Below, one piece after another: positions 64,000-64,000 of a DNA stretch of 64,000 nucleotides. The notes below the pieces were generated by a model. That model had not been told where the DNA came from, ran no database searches, and was given only the letters and a program-made list of their open reading frames with translations. Position numbers and translations under genes: made by a program. This DNA is from Clostridia bacterium (GTDB lineage Bacteria; Bacillota; Clostridia; TANB77; CAG-465). Positions within the stretch are counted from its first letter, which is position 1. Every line of letters starts with the position of its first letter. The stretch covers positions 120,876-184,875 of the forward strand of contig JAQUWH010000002.1 of NCBI GenBank assembly GCA_028692955.1, in the 5' to 3' direction.

Positions 64000-64000
64000 A

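Overview
The window is a low-GC, gene-dense stretch of a Firmicutes chromosome. It is most likely an uncultured, spore-forming, anaerobic Clostridia. The evidence is the SpoIVB protease, a SpoIIM-like protein, a SpoVD-type PBP with PASTA repeats, the meso-DAP type of MurE, a T-box before ileS, and a fermentative-type glycolysis operon. Almost everything from 6 to 64 kb lies on the minus strand.

Layout. 0-9.2 kb: a gene end, a D-Ala-D-Ala carboxypeptidase, a SpoIIM-like protein, a copper P-type ATPase, the CCA-adding enzyme, a trxA-trxB pair and a TIGR04086/spoIVB pair. 9.2-11.5 kb: an orphan diversity-generating retroelement (DGR) cassette, consisting of a pilin-like target with a C-type-lectin/FGE variable end, a MutS-domain-I-like protein and an Avd. 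No reverse transcriptase is in the window. 11.7-23.7 kb: the dcw cell-wall/division cluster, read mraZ-rsmH-ftsL-spoVD-murE-mraY-ftsW-(unknown)-murG-ftsQ-ylxW-sbp. It lacks murF, murD, ftsA and ftsZ. 23.8-32.2 kb: nifS, ileS with its T-box leader, a zinc-ribbon gene, a Fic toxin with its tiny antitoxin, a phosphodiesterase and gltX. 32.5-39.3 kb: an unknown gene, RNase J, a foreign-looking regulated gene, a B12-radical SAM gene, tdk and a flavin-reductase-like gene. 39.4-46.9 kb: gap-pgk-(unknown)-tpiA-gpmI-(unknown)-eno. 47-64 kb: the transfer module of an integrative/conjugative element, with VirB4, a VirB6-like protein in two ORFs, several VirB8/TcpC-like proteins, NlpC/P60 and M23 hydrolases and a large multi-domain wall hydrolase.

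The most striking signal is in the reading frames. Three well-conserved genes (ftsW, fic and the ICE wall hydrolase) each break at exactly one place. In each case the break is an in-frame CGG codon, and skipping its C (+1) restores the conserved protein with a glycine (GGN). CGG is otherwise almost absent from the coding sequence of the window. Either this organism uses CGG as a programmed +1 frameshift codon, or a very specific artefact is present. Two further genes carry an in-frame stop (TAA in the zinc ribbon, TGA in the TcpC-like gene).

All calls were made by reading the sequence. No database search was run, so family names rest on recognised motifs.
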